From contig CM057837.1 in assembly GCA_030068075.1 (NCBI GenBank), forward strand, positions 18,693,691-18,757,690: a stretch of DNA of 64,000 nt, given 5' to 3'. Positions 34,726-46,160 of the stretch are shown piece after piece (within the stretch, counting starts at the first letter, position 1; each line of letters opens with the position of its first letter). Origin of the DNA: Paguma larvata. Its lineage: Eukaryota > Chordata > Mammalia > Carnivora > Viverridae. The translations under genes and the position numbers were made by a program. The notes under the pieces were generated by a model. It searched no databases. It had not been told where the DNA came from and saw only the letters and a list, made by a program, of their open reading frames with translations.

Positions 34726-36005
34726 AGGACCCACTCACCTAAGGGGCCATGGGGAACTTGAGGAGAAGGCAGGTTCAGAGGTAACTGTTCTCCATAAGCA
34801 CCAGTGGATAAGTAAGTAGTTGCAGGTACAGGAAAGTAGTGAACAGGCCAGTGACCCTTGAGTAGGGGTGGAGGGAAGAGGCGGGGGTTGGGGGGTAAGC
34901 TCAGGTGCATATCCACCAGGTGAGAATGGATTCTAGCAAAGAAGAAGGAAGAAAATGAGGGGTGCAGATGGACAGTCAGCATCACATGCCCTGGGTCGGG
35001 AGGCTGGCACGGACTCACCTGTGTCACTTAGAACACACCTGGGTGCTGCTCTTTCTCCCCGACGACTCAGCACGGGTTCAGGAAGGGCAGTGAGTGCCCA
35101 GGTCAGGAGAAGAGTGATAAGGATAAGACACGTGCAAAGAGCACATGTCTGAGCTGTGAGCATGTGAACAGGCAAAGCCGTGTGCTTGCCTGGGACCCAA
35201 CCTGTGAAGAAAGGAGATCTAACAAGAGCCTTCAAAGGAGACTACATATCTTGATCACCATCGGCCAGACATGAGAAAAGACAGCCACAGCCTTCGAGGG
35301 ACCACAATACCAAGGGTGGTGGCAGAGGGAGGCATTTTCCACAGGGAAGAGCTTGTCGGCTCCAGATATGAATGAATGAGAGCCTTGGGACACTGAAGAC
35401 ACCTGCTTCTAGAGAGAGTCCTGCTTCCCTGCCCAAGACTTACTGTCAGGTGGAGAGTTGCCAATCACACTTTGGGGTGTTCACAGTCGGCCCAACTTCA
35501 CCCACACATGATGCTTTGATGCCCTTCAACCAAGGTCAGTAGGAGTCCAAGCTCGATTTAGCATGACTGTCCATGGCCATGACAGCTGGTGTCCGGCTGC
35601 CCCGCAGGAGGGTACTGCAGCTCCCAGACGCTCCTCCTGTGCAGGGACTCAGGAGAAGGCCACAGTGATGGTCAACACTCTCCCAGTAGGACCTGCCTGA
35701 TGTGCAGCCAAAACAACACAGTGGCTTTACATGTCCGGAAAAGCACCAAGAGGGGACCTCTGACTACGTCCACAGACGAAGCCCCTGCGCTCACGGAAGT
35801 CCTGCTTGGAGTGGCATGGAGCAGGGCCCTGCAGTGGGCAGGCCCTTGGGAGTCTGTGTGTAGCGGCCTGCCTTGCCCTCCATCCCCTCCAAGGCACCTC
35901 AGTGGGAAGGTGATGGGCACTGTCAAGGTTCTTCAGTTGAATTTGGACAGTGGGGCCAAGAGTGTTATTTGGAACAAATAAATTAAAAAAAACAAGAAAC
36001 TGTTT
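34726..36005 (+). other. GC-moderate segment ending in a poly(A)-like tail, origin unknown
   Basis: About 1.3 kb between the LTR end at 34725 and an aataaattaaaaaaaac run at 35977-35993, which resembles a polyadenylated end. The longest plus frame (35589-35981, 130 aa) has no known motif. It could be decayed MaLR internal sequence, a processed non-coding RNA, or chance. Confidence 0.3.
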
Positions 36006-36089
36006 AAAAAATGTTTTGTCAGCTCTGGCACTGACATACAGGAAGCAGGAAAGTGGGGTATTTACCACCTGGAATTTGGGGTTCTGCAG

Positions 36090-36265
36090 CCCTGACTGTG
36101 ACTCCTGGCTCTGCCCACGAGAGCCTGGTTCTAGCCATACCTCTGGGAGGCCCCAGAAGGATGCCGTTGGTGCTCCCTCCTGCTGACTCCATCCCTTCAT
36201 CTGTGAAGAGGTGGTAATGGCAGGCCCCCCTGGGAACATTGTACATCAGACTAGGTGACATGAGA
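36090..36265 (+). mobile_element. MIR fragment, plus strand, weak
   Basis: ctgtgactcctggctctgcc and then cttcatctgtgaagaggtgg and taatggcaggc fit a diverged sense MIR. Confidence 0.45.
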
Positions 36266-36938
36266 TGGTCCATGGGGAGGCCTGGCCCGTGGCCAGCAGG
36301 ACGATGGTTACCGGTGTACGTGATCATGAAAAACCACAGCAGCTCCCCGTGTGAACCAGCCAGCCCCCAGCTGACTCATTTCCGGATGGATCTCTGTCAG
36401 AAGGAAAGCGTGAAAGACAGAGGGCAGGACTCAGGGCCAGGTGGGGCCAGCACTGCTGGGAGCCCAGGCAGCGGCTGCCTGAGGAGGGTGGGAAGACCAC
36501 CGTGCTGACTCCTGATTGCTGAAGACCCGACCGCCAAAGGATCTTCTGTCCCTACATGCCTGAGGTTTGGGGCAGGCCGGGGAGAGGGGGGCCGTGGGGG
36601 CAGGGCAGAGATGCAGCCGGCAGGTGCCCTTGGGCATTACGAAAGGCTTACTAATCGTCCTTAGTTTGATGACATCCTGGTAGACTTCTGGGGAAGTCTT
36701 GCTACAGGAACTGAGTGAATGACCTTCTGTCTCAGGAGGACAGTGGCTCACGGTGCTCTCAAGGCTGGAGACCTGGCGGGAGGGTCAGGGAGAGCTGCGC
36801 TGGCCTTCCTCAGTGAGGAGCTGGCAGGGCTGTGGGGGACGCCTGCTCAGACCCCAGCTCCTCCCGGGGAACGCATCATCCCCATTTCTAAGGGTAGGCT
36901 GTGCATAAACCCTTTGTTAAACAAGATCATAAGCAAGC

Positions 36939-36995
36939 CTTTATTTATTTGTTTGTTTGTTTGTTTGTTTAGAGTGAGAGCAGGAGCAGGGAAGG

Positions 36996-37029
<34 letters not shown>

Positions 37030-37155
37030 CCCAAGCAGACTCCACACTGTCAGCACAGAGCCCGACAGGGAGCTCAAACGTACGAACCGTGAGATTATGA
37101 CCTGACCCGAAATCAAGAGTCGGACACTTAACCGACTGAGCCTCGCAGGTGTCCC
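36939..37155 (-). mobile_element. CAN-SINE, minus strand, with (GTTT)n tail
   Basis: Antisense SINE whose reversed tail reads (gttt)n at 36950-36970, followed by a (GA)n tract and a diverged head (gcctcgcaggtgtccc). Confidence 0.88.
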
Positions 37156-37510
37156 TGTGAGCAATACGTTTTTAAACGACATATGAACGCACAGAAAACA
37201 AAGAGAACAATGTGCCAAGTGTGCCCGCTCCAACCACACAGAATTTAAAATGTCACAAGTCTTTGCTCAATGGCATTACTCATCAGGGAAATACAAACCG
37301 AAACCACAGCGAAAGACCACCTCGTACCCTCTAGCTTGGCTGGAACCAAAGGGTCAGACAACAGTGAGTTGCTGAGGATGTGAGCCGTCGGAACCCTCAC
37401 GCGGTGCTGGCGGGAATGTGACATGGTGCGGCCACTTCGGAAAAAACAGTCTGGCAGTTGCTCAAACAATGAAACATAGTTACACACAACCTAGCAGTTC
37501 CAGCGCTAAT

Positions 37511-37563
37511 ATAGATAGATAGAGATAGAGATAGAGATAGAGATAGAGATAGAGATAGAGATA
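37511..37563. repeat. (GATAGA)n microsatellite
   Basis: About eight near-perfect six-base units inside an L1 3' end. It is a good candidate for length polymorphism. Confidence 0.92.
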
Positions 37564-37725
37564 ATCTCCAAGAGGACTGAAACTTGCGTGTGGATGTCCT
37601 TGGTAGTATTACTCATAATGACCAAAAAGTGGAAACCATATAAATGTCCATTAATCGATGAATATATAAACAAAACTTGTATCTGTACAACGGAATGTTA
37701 TTAGTCCATAAAAAAGAATAAAAAG

Positions 37726-37940
37726 GGACACCTGGGTGGTTTGGTCGGTTAAGCACCCAACTCCTGATTTCGGCTCAGGTCATGATCTCACGGTTTGTGA
37801 TTTGGAGCCCTGTGTTGGGCAGAGCTATCAGCACAGAGCCCGCTTGGGATTCTCTCTCTTCCTCTCTCTCTCTCTCTCTACCCCTCTCCTGCTCCTTCTC
37901 TCTCTCTATCTCTCTCTCTCTCTCAAAATAAATAAAGGTA
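37726..37940 (+). mobile_element. CAN-SINE, plus strand, inserted in an L1 3' end
   Basis: Plus-strand copy with a long CT-dinucleotide tract. AAAGAAT lies at both edges. L1 sequence continues on both sides. Confidence 0.9.
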
Positions 37941-38305
37941 AACAACAAAGAATTAAGTACCGACCTGCTACGATATGAATGGATCTTAAAAACGTGATTC
38001 TCGGTGAAAGAAGTCAGACGCCGAAGCCCACGTACCGTGTAGCACCATTCGTAGGCGATGTCCTGAATCCGGAAATCAGGAAAAACAGAATGTGTTTGCT
38101 CAGATTGGGGGAAGGGGAGCAGAAGAACTGGGGAGTGGTCGCTGAAGGTACGGGGTGCTTTTTGAGGTGATGAAAATGTCCTAGAATTGACTGTAGTGAG
38201 GGTTGCACATCTCTGGGAAAACACTAAAAACCGCTGAATTGGACACGTTTGTGGGTGAATTGTATGGCATGTGCAATTTACCTCCATAAGGCTACTTTTA
38301 AAGTC

Positions 38306-39479
38306 CGTTATATTCTTTTCCAATGTTTTTCAATGAAAGAAGATATTACTAAGCATGTGGAAGTCCCCTTTCTATCCCTCCCTGTCTGCCCCCCACTTCC
38401 TGCGTCACCAAGGCCACCATGAGCACGATTTCCCTTCCCTTTTGATCCTGTTCTGTGTGCCCCTGTCCCCTTTCTTCCATTTCTCTTTGAACCACCGTGA
38501 AAGTTCTGTGAGACCAGGCCATTGCTACCTTCATACAACGGATGAGCAAACCGAGGTCAAAAAGGTCAACATTGAGCGACCCAAGGTCAAAACCCCGGGC
38601 TGACGCGGGCCAGACGCTATGTGCTACAAGCCCACTCATTCCCTATTTTCCCAGCCAGCTTCTTTGGGAAAGCCTCACAAATGGTACCATTGATCCGTTT
38701 CCATGAAAAGGACGTTACAAATAACATCAACGGCGAAAACGTCACATGCAGAATCTCAAAACGCCTCTGGTATTTCCCAGGAAACATTCGTGCAGTCCCA
38801 AGGTGACTTTAGAAGTCCTTGTCTAACAGGTGAAAAATGGCTCGTCTGAACAGCTCGAGCAGACGGTGTAGATTTCCCAAGCAGAACTCAACTAATTCTC
38901 ACGTCGCAGACCTGCAAATGTCACCAACCTCCCAACAAGCCTAGAAAATGTTACTGCTTTTGTGGGCAAAGGATGAAAAGCAGAGAAAGAGCTGAGTTGC
39001 TTTGCATTTCAGACACCGCATCACGGGAGAAAATGGACCTTCTTTGAACCATGAAATAGTTGCCGAAAAAGGGACAAGTCAACGGATAACCTCTTCTGGA
39101 AGGCTGGCCACGAGGAGCCTCAGATCGCTCCAACCCCAGACACCCTACTCCCACTGCTGGCTTTAAGAAACCAGCCTCTGAGCCTCGGGGATAAGCCGCT
39201 GGGCCCACTGGCTTTTCTGGGGCCCCATTATCTGTGAAGCACAATGGGAGACACAAAAATGAATGAGGCCTGGCCCTTGCCTTCAGCGTGAAATTATTTA
39301 TTAACTGATGTTGAGTTGTTTCTTACTGAAAGTCAGCCCATAATTGTGAAAAATAGCAGGTTTTTTTTTTAGATGCTCTTTATATCCAGGAAGAGAGACA
39401 CACAAATTAGCTGGTACATCTCAGGCCGCGGTGTTTAGTGGATGAGGTAGTGGCCATAGAACCCAGCTTCACTTCAGTC
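38306..39479. other. Intergenic unique DNA
   Basis: A possible MIR trace around 38510-38600 (ggatgagcaaaccgaggtc). Otherwise nothing recognised. Confidence 0.45.
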
Positions 39480-39870
39480 AGGGTGATCTAGGTGAGACCC
39501 TCACCGTTACAGGTCCAATTGCGACCTCCAGAAAGATTTGTTGAAGTCCTCGCCTGGATACCTGTGAATGTGGCCTTATTTGGAAATAGGGTCATCGCAG
39601 GTGTAATTCATCAAGATGAGGTCAGACTGGAGTAGGGTGAGCCTTTAACCCAAGGTGACTGGTGTCCTTATAAGAAGAGAGATATCTGGACACAGAGACA
39701 CACACAGAGGGGAGTGCCATGAAGGCACGGACACCCAGGGAGAAGAGAGCCATGTGGAAACGATGGCAGGGACTGGAGTGATGTGGCCACAGCATGGGAC
39801 ACACAGGGCCACCAGGAGCTGAAAGGGTCAGAGAAGGACCCTCTGTTCTCTTTGTTGAGCATAGGGTCCT
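39480..39870 (+). mobile_element. MLT1-like LTR, plus strand
   Basis: tgttgaagtcctcgcctgga, tgtggccttatttggaaata, gactggtgtccttataagaa and gccatgtggaaacgatggca occur in the order of MLT1-class LTRs. The 3' portion (gccaccaggagctg onward) fades out. It is an ancient ERVL-MaLR relic with no gene. Confidence 0.75.
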
Positions 39871-41614
39871 GGATCTCGGTCTTGCCTGCCCTTTGCTGTT
39901 CTAGGTTACCCCCTGCTCCGTACGCTGGGATACTCCCTGTCTGCATGAACCTAGCCTGGCTTCACGCCGGGATCCCTCAGAGAGCCACGGAGATGTGCTC
40001 TTGGGATTCTGCTACCACGGGCAATGTGCTGTCTCTGAGGGGCTCTGTCAGTGATCAGACACACAGCTGAGTCCCCTCAGCCTCCTGACTAATCACAGCA
40101 TCTAACTCTAGGGTCCAGACAAGTACCCCCAGGCCTGTGGACACCGGATAGCTATTTCTAGGAATCCCAGAGGCTCGTGGAAGGAGCCCACCCCATGACC
40201 CCCAGGATCCTCCAGCCCCAGCCCCTGCAGCCCCCTTTCTTTCCAGGAATCTGGTCCCAGGGTTTGTTCAGGCCCCTGAGACCAGGAGGGTGTGAGGGGC
40301 CAGGAAGCTGGGACCCTCGGGCCTCCTGGCCCCTCTGATGAGGTCCCTGCCCTTGACGAGCCTCCATCTGGCAGGAGGCCTTCACCACCCTGAACCTGGG
40401 TCCTTGCTCACCCTAGTGGTGCTTATGCAGCAGGCCCTGAGAGCTCCAGCAGGGCCGATGGTCCCCGTGATACAGGTCCGGGAGCTTAGCGATGCCCCAC
40501 AGCCACTCCCGAGGCGACACTTCACGGAGGAGCAGAGCCAGCAACTGTGGAGGCCAGGATGGCCACAGCATGGCACGTTGTCCAGGACATGAGGTCCTGG
40601 GTTCCGAGGAGCATCCTGGGCCCCGTGTGGCAGGCCCCAGACCCAGGGGACCCCCAGGGCCAGCTGGGCTGACCCTGGAGCTAATAGCGAGACAGACTTG
40701 ACCCAGGCTCACGTCAGCCCTGGAGGCACAGGCTGCCTCCGTCCACCATGATGCGGGGAGCGGGGCTGAGAGTTTGTCAGCGTTCACAGCCATTCAGCAG
40801 AGCAAGTGTATACCTGTTGAATCTAATAATGTTTGTTACACGTCTCTTCATCTTCATTTTCCTGCTTTCATATTTACTGTAGTTTACAGAACTATCGGCC
40901 CACGATGAACTGAAAAAAAGAAACAAAACTGGCCCCAAACTACAGGTGGTCTGAGAGGCACTGGTCTCACACCCAGGCCAGGAGCAAGCAAATCCCAGAG
41001 GTCCAGGGGTCCCTGGTGCTGAGACCGGAGGGCTGGCCTCATGGGGCTCTGTCCACTGGCCCTGGTGCTGAATGTCCGCCCTAGGGCCCATCTCCTGGAC
41101 ACAAACAAGAAAGCAGACGCCCTGGGGAGCCATAGAGACAAATAGAGACCCAGAGCTGCCCAGCGTGGCTTGTTAGGCAAGCCAGGAAGGCTTGCTGTCT
41201 TGTTGTGCTGCATTTCTGGGATAAGCGGTGGGTCTCCTGGGAGGCTCCATGCCAGGCGGGAAGGCTGAGGGGTGGGGCAGGCACAGGGTCAACAAAGGCT
41301 AGAATGAATGGATGGACAGATGAACGAGTGAGTGGGTGTTGAGGCAGAATGGAGGGCAACTGGAGGTGTCAGAGTCGAACAGGGACCTTCTCTTTGTACC
41401 CTCCCACCCCTCATCCTTCCCCTCTACCCCACCCTACCCCCCCTGCATACAGCTGAGGAGTGACAGCCTGGAGACTCAGGAAGGAGCAGGGCAGGGTGGG
41501 TGCGTTTGCTCTTATGTGGTCAGGATCTCATCTCCTAGCCTGGGCCACTCTCTGCCACCCCCTGCACTCCCTAATTCCACTTTCCTTACCTGTAAACCAA
41601 AAGGGCTGCCCCAG
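39871..41614. other. Intergenic GC-rich DNA
   Basis: Several long frames on both strands but no motif, start context or splice pattern that supports a gene. Confidence 0.5.
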
Positions 41615-41815
41615 ACCAAGGGTCAGTGAACTGTGTCCTGCGGGCCAAATCCAGCGAGGCACCTGCTATTGTAAACAAAGCTTTATTGGAACGCAGCCAT
41701 GCCCGTGCTTTCATGCATTGTCTGTAGCTGCCGGAGGCACCTGGCAGGGTCGGACAGTTTTTTCAGACAGCCTATGGCCCGAAAGTCCATACGTATTTTA
41801 CTCTGATTCCTAAGC
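41615..41815. mobile_element. Short non-autonomous hAT-type DNA transposon (MER1-group-like)
   Basis: Starts ccaagggtcagtgaactgtg, includes gcgggccaaatcc and gtaaacaaagctttattgga, and ends near cagcctatggcccgaaagtc. The order matches a common mammalian MER element that opens CAGGGGTCAGCAAAC. The far end is diverged. Confidence 0.7.
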
Positions 41816-41879
41816 TAGATGTGCCTTTCTCAATAGGGGCAACACTGTCTCCTAGCGGGCAATTTGGAAATTGCGTGTC

Positions 41880-41985
41880 TGCTGAGTCCACGAAATACTC
41901 GTTATAATATCTTCTATAAGTACAATTGCAGAACCATTATGCTGTACACCTGAAACAAATATAACATTGTATTTCAGTTGGGCTT
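41880..41985 (+). mobile_element. L1 3' tail fragment, plus strand
   Basis: The motif accattatgctgtacacctg followed by gaaacaaatataacattgta is the standard end of an L1 3' UTR. No A-tail remains. Confidence 0.65.
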
Positions 41986-42019
41986 GGGTTAAACAGGTGA
42001 TGTTTAAGGCGTGCATTTG

Positions 42020-42140
42020 TCCTGGTGAGCACCGGCGACGTGTGGAAGCGTTGAATCACTATGTCGTACGCACGAAATGAATATAGCACTGTAGGTTAAC
42101 TAACCGGAATTAAAATTAAAACGTTTTTAAAAAAGGGAAA
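42020..42140 (+). mobile_element. Second L1 3' tail, plus strand
   Basis: gcgttgaatcactatgtcgt, then tagcactgtaggttaactaa and an A-rich end. It is the same type of tail as at 25000-25133 and lies right after another L1 end. Confidence 0.7.
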
Positions 42141-45100
42141 ATATTACTTTCCTTTCAGTTCTTATAGTCCCTCTTTATATTAGGGTTAAGGCATCATACT
42201 TATTTTTTGAAATTTGGAGCATAAGCAGGTGGTATTCTCTATGGGCGTCATTGCGGAGATATTAAAGAGTGTTTCTTAAAAGAGTAGGGCATCTCTTCTG
42301 AGACAGCAGGGACACCGTCTTTAGGGGACACACAGACTCCGCGTCAGCATCGGTGCGGCCGTTTCAATGCGACACCACTAGAGGGCAGCAGAAGCCTGCG
42401 TGTGCTGCTGGAGCCCTGGCTGAGCGCCTGCTGACCCTGCAGGGCCCAGGAGGGCTCTGAGAACCTTGTGGTCCGGTCAGGGCTCTCGGCAGGAGTCACG
42501 GGCCTCTGGGCGTGGGTTGGAACCATGGAGGGATGATTCCAGTCTGTGAGATGTAAGGGGGAGCAGAAGGCCGCCTGCCTATATTTGGATGTCTCTTGCC
42601 CCGCACTGTTTCGGGAGCCGCACTTATCCTCAGAGACATTCCTTCCCTCCTTCGAACAGAGCTCTGCCCTCCCCAGTCCCTCCTGCAGGCAAGGCGCACA
42701 TTTGCATACTCAAGGTGCCAAGAATTCAGGCAACAAAGAAATCTGCCCATTCAGCTGAATTGACCCTTTCTCCAATTTCCTTGACATTCGGGTCCTTTGG
42801 GTGAGGCTGTGTGTGTCTAACAATGACCAGTGCCACGAAGCAAGCGTTGGTAAATGCTGAGTTAGCATTCTGGGGGATGCACCTTTTTAAAAAAGTTGGA
42901 TTCTTTCGTTTTCAGGCCATCTTTAGCAGTAACGGGAGTCGGTTTCCCCAAGGAGGACCAAGCAAACTCGGGGTAAAGAAAGGAGTATGTGCTAAGAGGG
43001 AGAGTGGGGCTCGGGGATCCTAAGTGTCCTAGGACCTCCTCTGTCCTAACTATGGGCGAGTTTGCTTCTCCTGATCGCTGGGTCTGGGGAAACAGGGGGT
43101 AACTGACAGAAGCAGCCAGAATGTTGAAAACTACCACCTGAGAGAGTAATTTAAGGAACGCAGAGCCCCAAACCTCTAGCAGTGCACACAGTGCCTGGCT
43201 CCTCCTCTCCACGTGAGTTTGTGAACCTCCCTGCTGGACCACAGGCTCCGGGCTGGGGCGCTGGGCCCCCAGCGCTGGGGCCTTCCTCTCCATCTCCTGT
43301 AGCCCGAGAACACAGCTCGGGAGTAGGAGGAGGCCGCCTGGCGAGCGTGGCCCCGAGGAGACGCAAGCCTCCGTTGCCCTCACGTTGGCGATGCCACTGA
43401 GCAGCTGGATGAACTTCACTTCTCCCTGATGCAGAAGGTCACCCGTCCCGGTGGACACCCAGCCCACGAGAGTCCCCGTCCTTGCCGACGAGTGCCACCC
43501 AACAGGTGATATTTGCTGAAATCCTTTCTACGTTCCATGCCTATTACATCCTTGGAGATTCTGAGTGTGGGAAACCCGCTTCCCCCCAGTCGCTCACAGA
43601 CCCCTCACAACCTAAGCTGTTTAATTCATGCACTTGGTGCCGATCGAGGTCAGGCCACCTCCTTCACGCAGCTCTCCGGAGTGCCCTTTGCTGCACACTC
43701 TCAGCATTTTATTTGCATCTCTTGGGCACCCCACCCACCCACCTGGCCAGGCTGGGGGCGTCCCGGCACCGGGTCCTAGCACACAGTAAGTGGATGAAAT
43801 GAAGCAGGCATGGATGAGATCATTTGCTTCCCCTGAAACTATGTTACGTCTGAGCAGGGGTGTCTTCTCCCAGCTGCTCAAAAGCAGTTCTCAGGGAAGA
43901 GCTGGGCTCTCCTTTCTAGGCCCTCGCCCCTTCCCACCTGGCTGACCTCCCCTTGTACAGGTCCCCTTCCCTGGGGGCGCACGGACCCCGCCTCGTGCAG
44001 GGGGCTCAGCTGGTCTTTGTTCCGCTCCTCTCCCGTGGGCAGCTCTTCCCTCCCTGCCTGGAGTCTCTCCCGCGCTTTCCTGTTTGGGGATCCATCCGCC
44101 CCGGGCCTGGCTCTGCCTGCCTCTCGCCCTCCTCTGTGACCCCTCCGGCTGGCCACAGCTCCATCCCGCCTTCCTGCCCCTTTTTGGATGTCCCCACCAA
44201 AGCAGAGGCCGGTCACCTCTTATTCCTCTGGAGAAACTCCCAGCTCCGCTCCAGGCCTGGTCAGAGGAGTCTGGGAAGGCTGAGCCACCCCCCCCCTACC
44301 GCACCCCCGCCAGACCCCGATCTGTCCAGCCTGCCTCCCCTTTCCGGAAGCCATTACGTCTCCCCACCTCTCGGCTCCCACGACTGCTTTGTGTCCTCCG
44401 GACTCTGATTTCAAGGCAAGTGTCTCATGGCCTCCCCTCCTCCATCCGCCCCCTTGAGCGGCACCCCCCGCCCTCCTACCCTCACCTTGCCCTGCCCACT
44501 GCCCTGCCCCCACCAGAGGTCCCACAGCTTCCTCATCCCTGCCTCACGAAACCTCCACCCCTGCTTCTTCCTGGCCATCGGGGCTCCGGCCACCCAGGAG
44601 TCCCCGACTCTGCACCCTGGCTGGGACCAGTCCCCCAATCTGTCTGCCTCTCCCTCCACCTCCCTGAGCCTCATCGGGAGGTGCAGCCATCCCTCTGCTC
44701 TTTCTGGAGGCTGGCTCCTCACTGGCGCGGCCTGCCCATCACACAGCTTCCAGAGCTCTGCCTTCAGGGACCTACCACCCTCGCCCCCCACCAACCAGCC
44801 CGGCCGAGCCGTGTCCCCCTGCCTGGCCTGGCTCCACTATGCCCTGCGGACAGCAAGTGACAGGGGTGCCCCCAAATCAGCAGTCAGAGCTCACAGACCA
44901 CACTTCTGAGTGTGCATGCTCTGAGCGCGTGGCCTGAAGCTCACACCCAGTTTTGAATGTCGCTTTGTCCCTCTCAGACAGGGACATTTGTGACAACTCC
45001 TCTCTTCTCTGCCACACAAAGCGGTGGCCACGGTGGGTGCCCGGCCTTCTGGCCCCTGATGTCATTGCCTCCCGAGAACCACATTCACCCGCCACAAAGC

Positions 45101-45485
45101 CCAGAGAGCCCCTGCCTGCGGCCGCCTCGTGGAGGTCCCCCCCACCACACTACAGACCTCTCCCCACCAGCCAGGGCGTCTCCAAGAGAAACAAACTCTC
45201 TGGTGGTGGAAACGGAGATGTGAATGTTGATTATTTTATCGGGCTTCATAGGAGAAGGACAACAACCAGCCGACGGATTAGTTTTCAAAGTTATTTTCAG
45301 AACGAGGTTTCACGTGGCATTGATTGTGGCAGGCGGGGGGCGGGGAGCGGGGCGGGGTCCGTGTCCTGGCCCCTCCTGAGGGCTCATGGAGCGAAGGCAT
45401 CCTGTCTCCTTGTTTTATACTTAATTCATTGTTCCTAAAGAAAGCAATCGGGAAGAATCTCTTGAAGTTGGGGGTTTCCCTGAAG
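42141..45485. other. GC-rich intergenic DNA, C-rich at 44.0-44.9 kb
   Basis: Unique DNA with the CTCF motif at 42375. The plus strand at 43950-44870 is strongly pyrimidine-rich, which keeps several frames open (up to 258 codons) without protein-like content. Confidence 0.5.
42375..42388 (+). promoter_or_regulatory. CTCF motif candidate, forward
   Basis: CCACTAGAGGGCAG fits the CTCF core CCASYAGRKGGCAS at every position. It is not part of a recognised repeat. Confidence 0.55.
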
Positions 45486-45495
45486 GAAATATTCT

Positions 45496-45618
45496 TTTTT
45501 TTTTTAACAATTTATTGTCAAATTGGTTTCCATACAATGCCCAGTGCTCATCCCAACAAGTGCCCTCCTCAGTGCCCATCACCCCCTCTCCCCTCTCCCA
45601 TTCCCCTCATCAACCCTT
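45496..45618 (-). mobile_element. Short 5'-truncated felid L1 end, minus strand
   Basis: Reversed poly(A) (T11) then acaatttattgtcaaattgg and tttccatacaatgcccagtg, the known felid L1 3' end in antisense. GAAATATTCT/GAAATATCCT at 45486 and 45619 is the TSD. Only about 120 bases were inserted. Confidence 0.88.
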
Positions 45619-46065
45619 GAAATATCCTCAAAGGCATTCCCAGTCTTCCTAGGACAGATCAGAGCAACCCTAGGCAGGTGCGTGGGAGCCGCAGGTTAGT
45701 ACGAGGCTGCTTAATCCTTCCTAGAGTGCAAGCTTGTTAGCATTATGAGCCAACTTCCTTCCTGGGCCTCGAGGGGCGGAGGGCGGTCACGCCGGCTCCT
45801 TCCACCCGGTTCCCCTTTGATGGGATTAAGCCCAGGATCCATTTCACCTAAGAGCCTCTGACCGGTGGCCTCTGGCAGGGTCAGTTCAGAAACATCCCAC
45901 AGCCTGGGGGAGAAACGTTTCTTCTTCTTGAAAAATTATTTCTCACGGGCCATTTAAATTCTTTCTCAATAGGGATCGTCCATAAATGACCCGTTCTTGG
46001 GGATGAAGTCTTTAAATAAGATTATCCTTCTCTCAAAGAGAACTGTAGGATGGGAGGTAGATTCG

Positions 46066-46160
46066 CTTTTTGTTTTTTGTTTCGGTTTGTTTTTTGTTTT
46101 GTTTTGTTTTGTTTTTTGTTGTTGTTTTTTTTTGTTTTTTTTTTTGTTTTGTTTGGTGTT
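46066..46160. repeat. (GTTTT)n / poly(T) low-complexity tract
   Basis: About 95 bases of T runs separated by single G residues. It may be the remains of a reversed poly(A) tail, though no element body was recognised beside it. Confidence 0.85.

Larger units (their letters stand above)
37225..38305 (+). mobile_element. Old L1 3' end, plus strand, split by a SINE and a microsatellite
   Basis: Long recognisable order: catcagggaaatacaaacc, gctgaggatgtgagccg, gtgctggcgggaatgtgaca, then aaatgtccattaatcgatga; after the SINE, gtgaaagaagtcagacgccg and gtgaattgtatggcatgtgc. Interrupted by a (GATAGA)n tract at 37511-37563 and the SINE at 37726-37940. Confidence 0.88.

Noticed and set aside
42862..43467. 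201-codon minus-strand frame
   Set aside because: No recognisable domain; GC-rich DNA; not supported beyond length.
44084..44860. 258-codon plus-strand frame
   Set aside because: Pyrimidine-rich DNA avoids stop codons; the product is Pro/Ser/Leu-rich with no motif, and overlapping frames are equally open.
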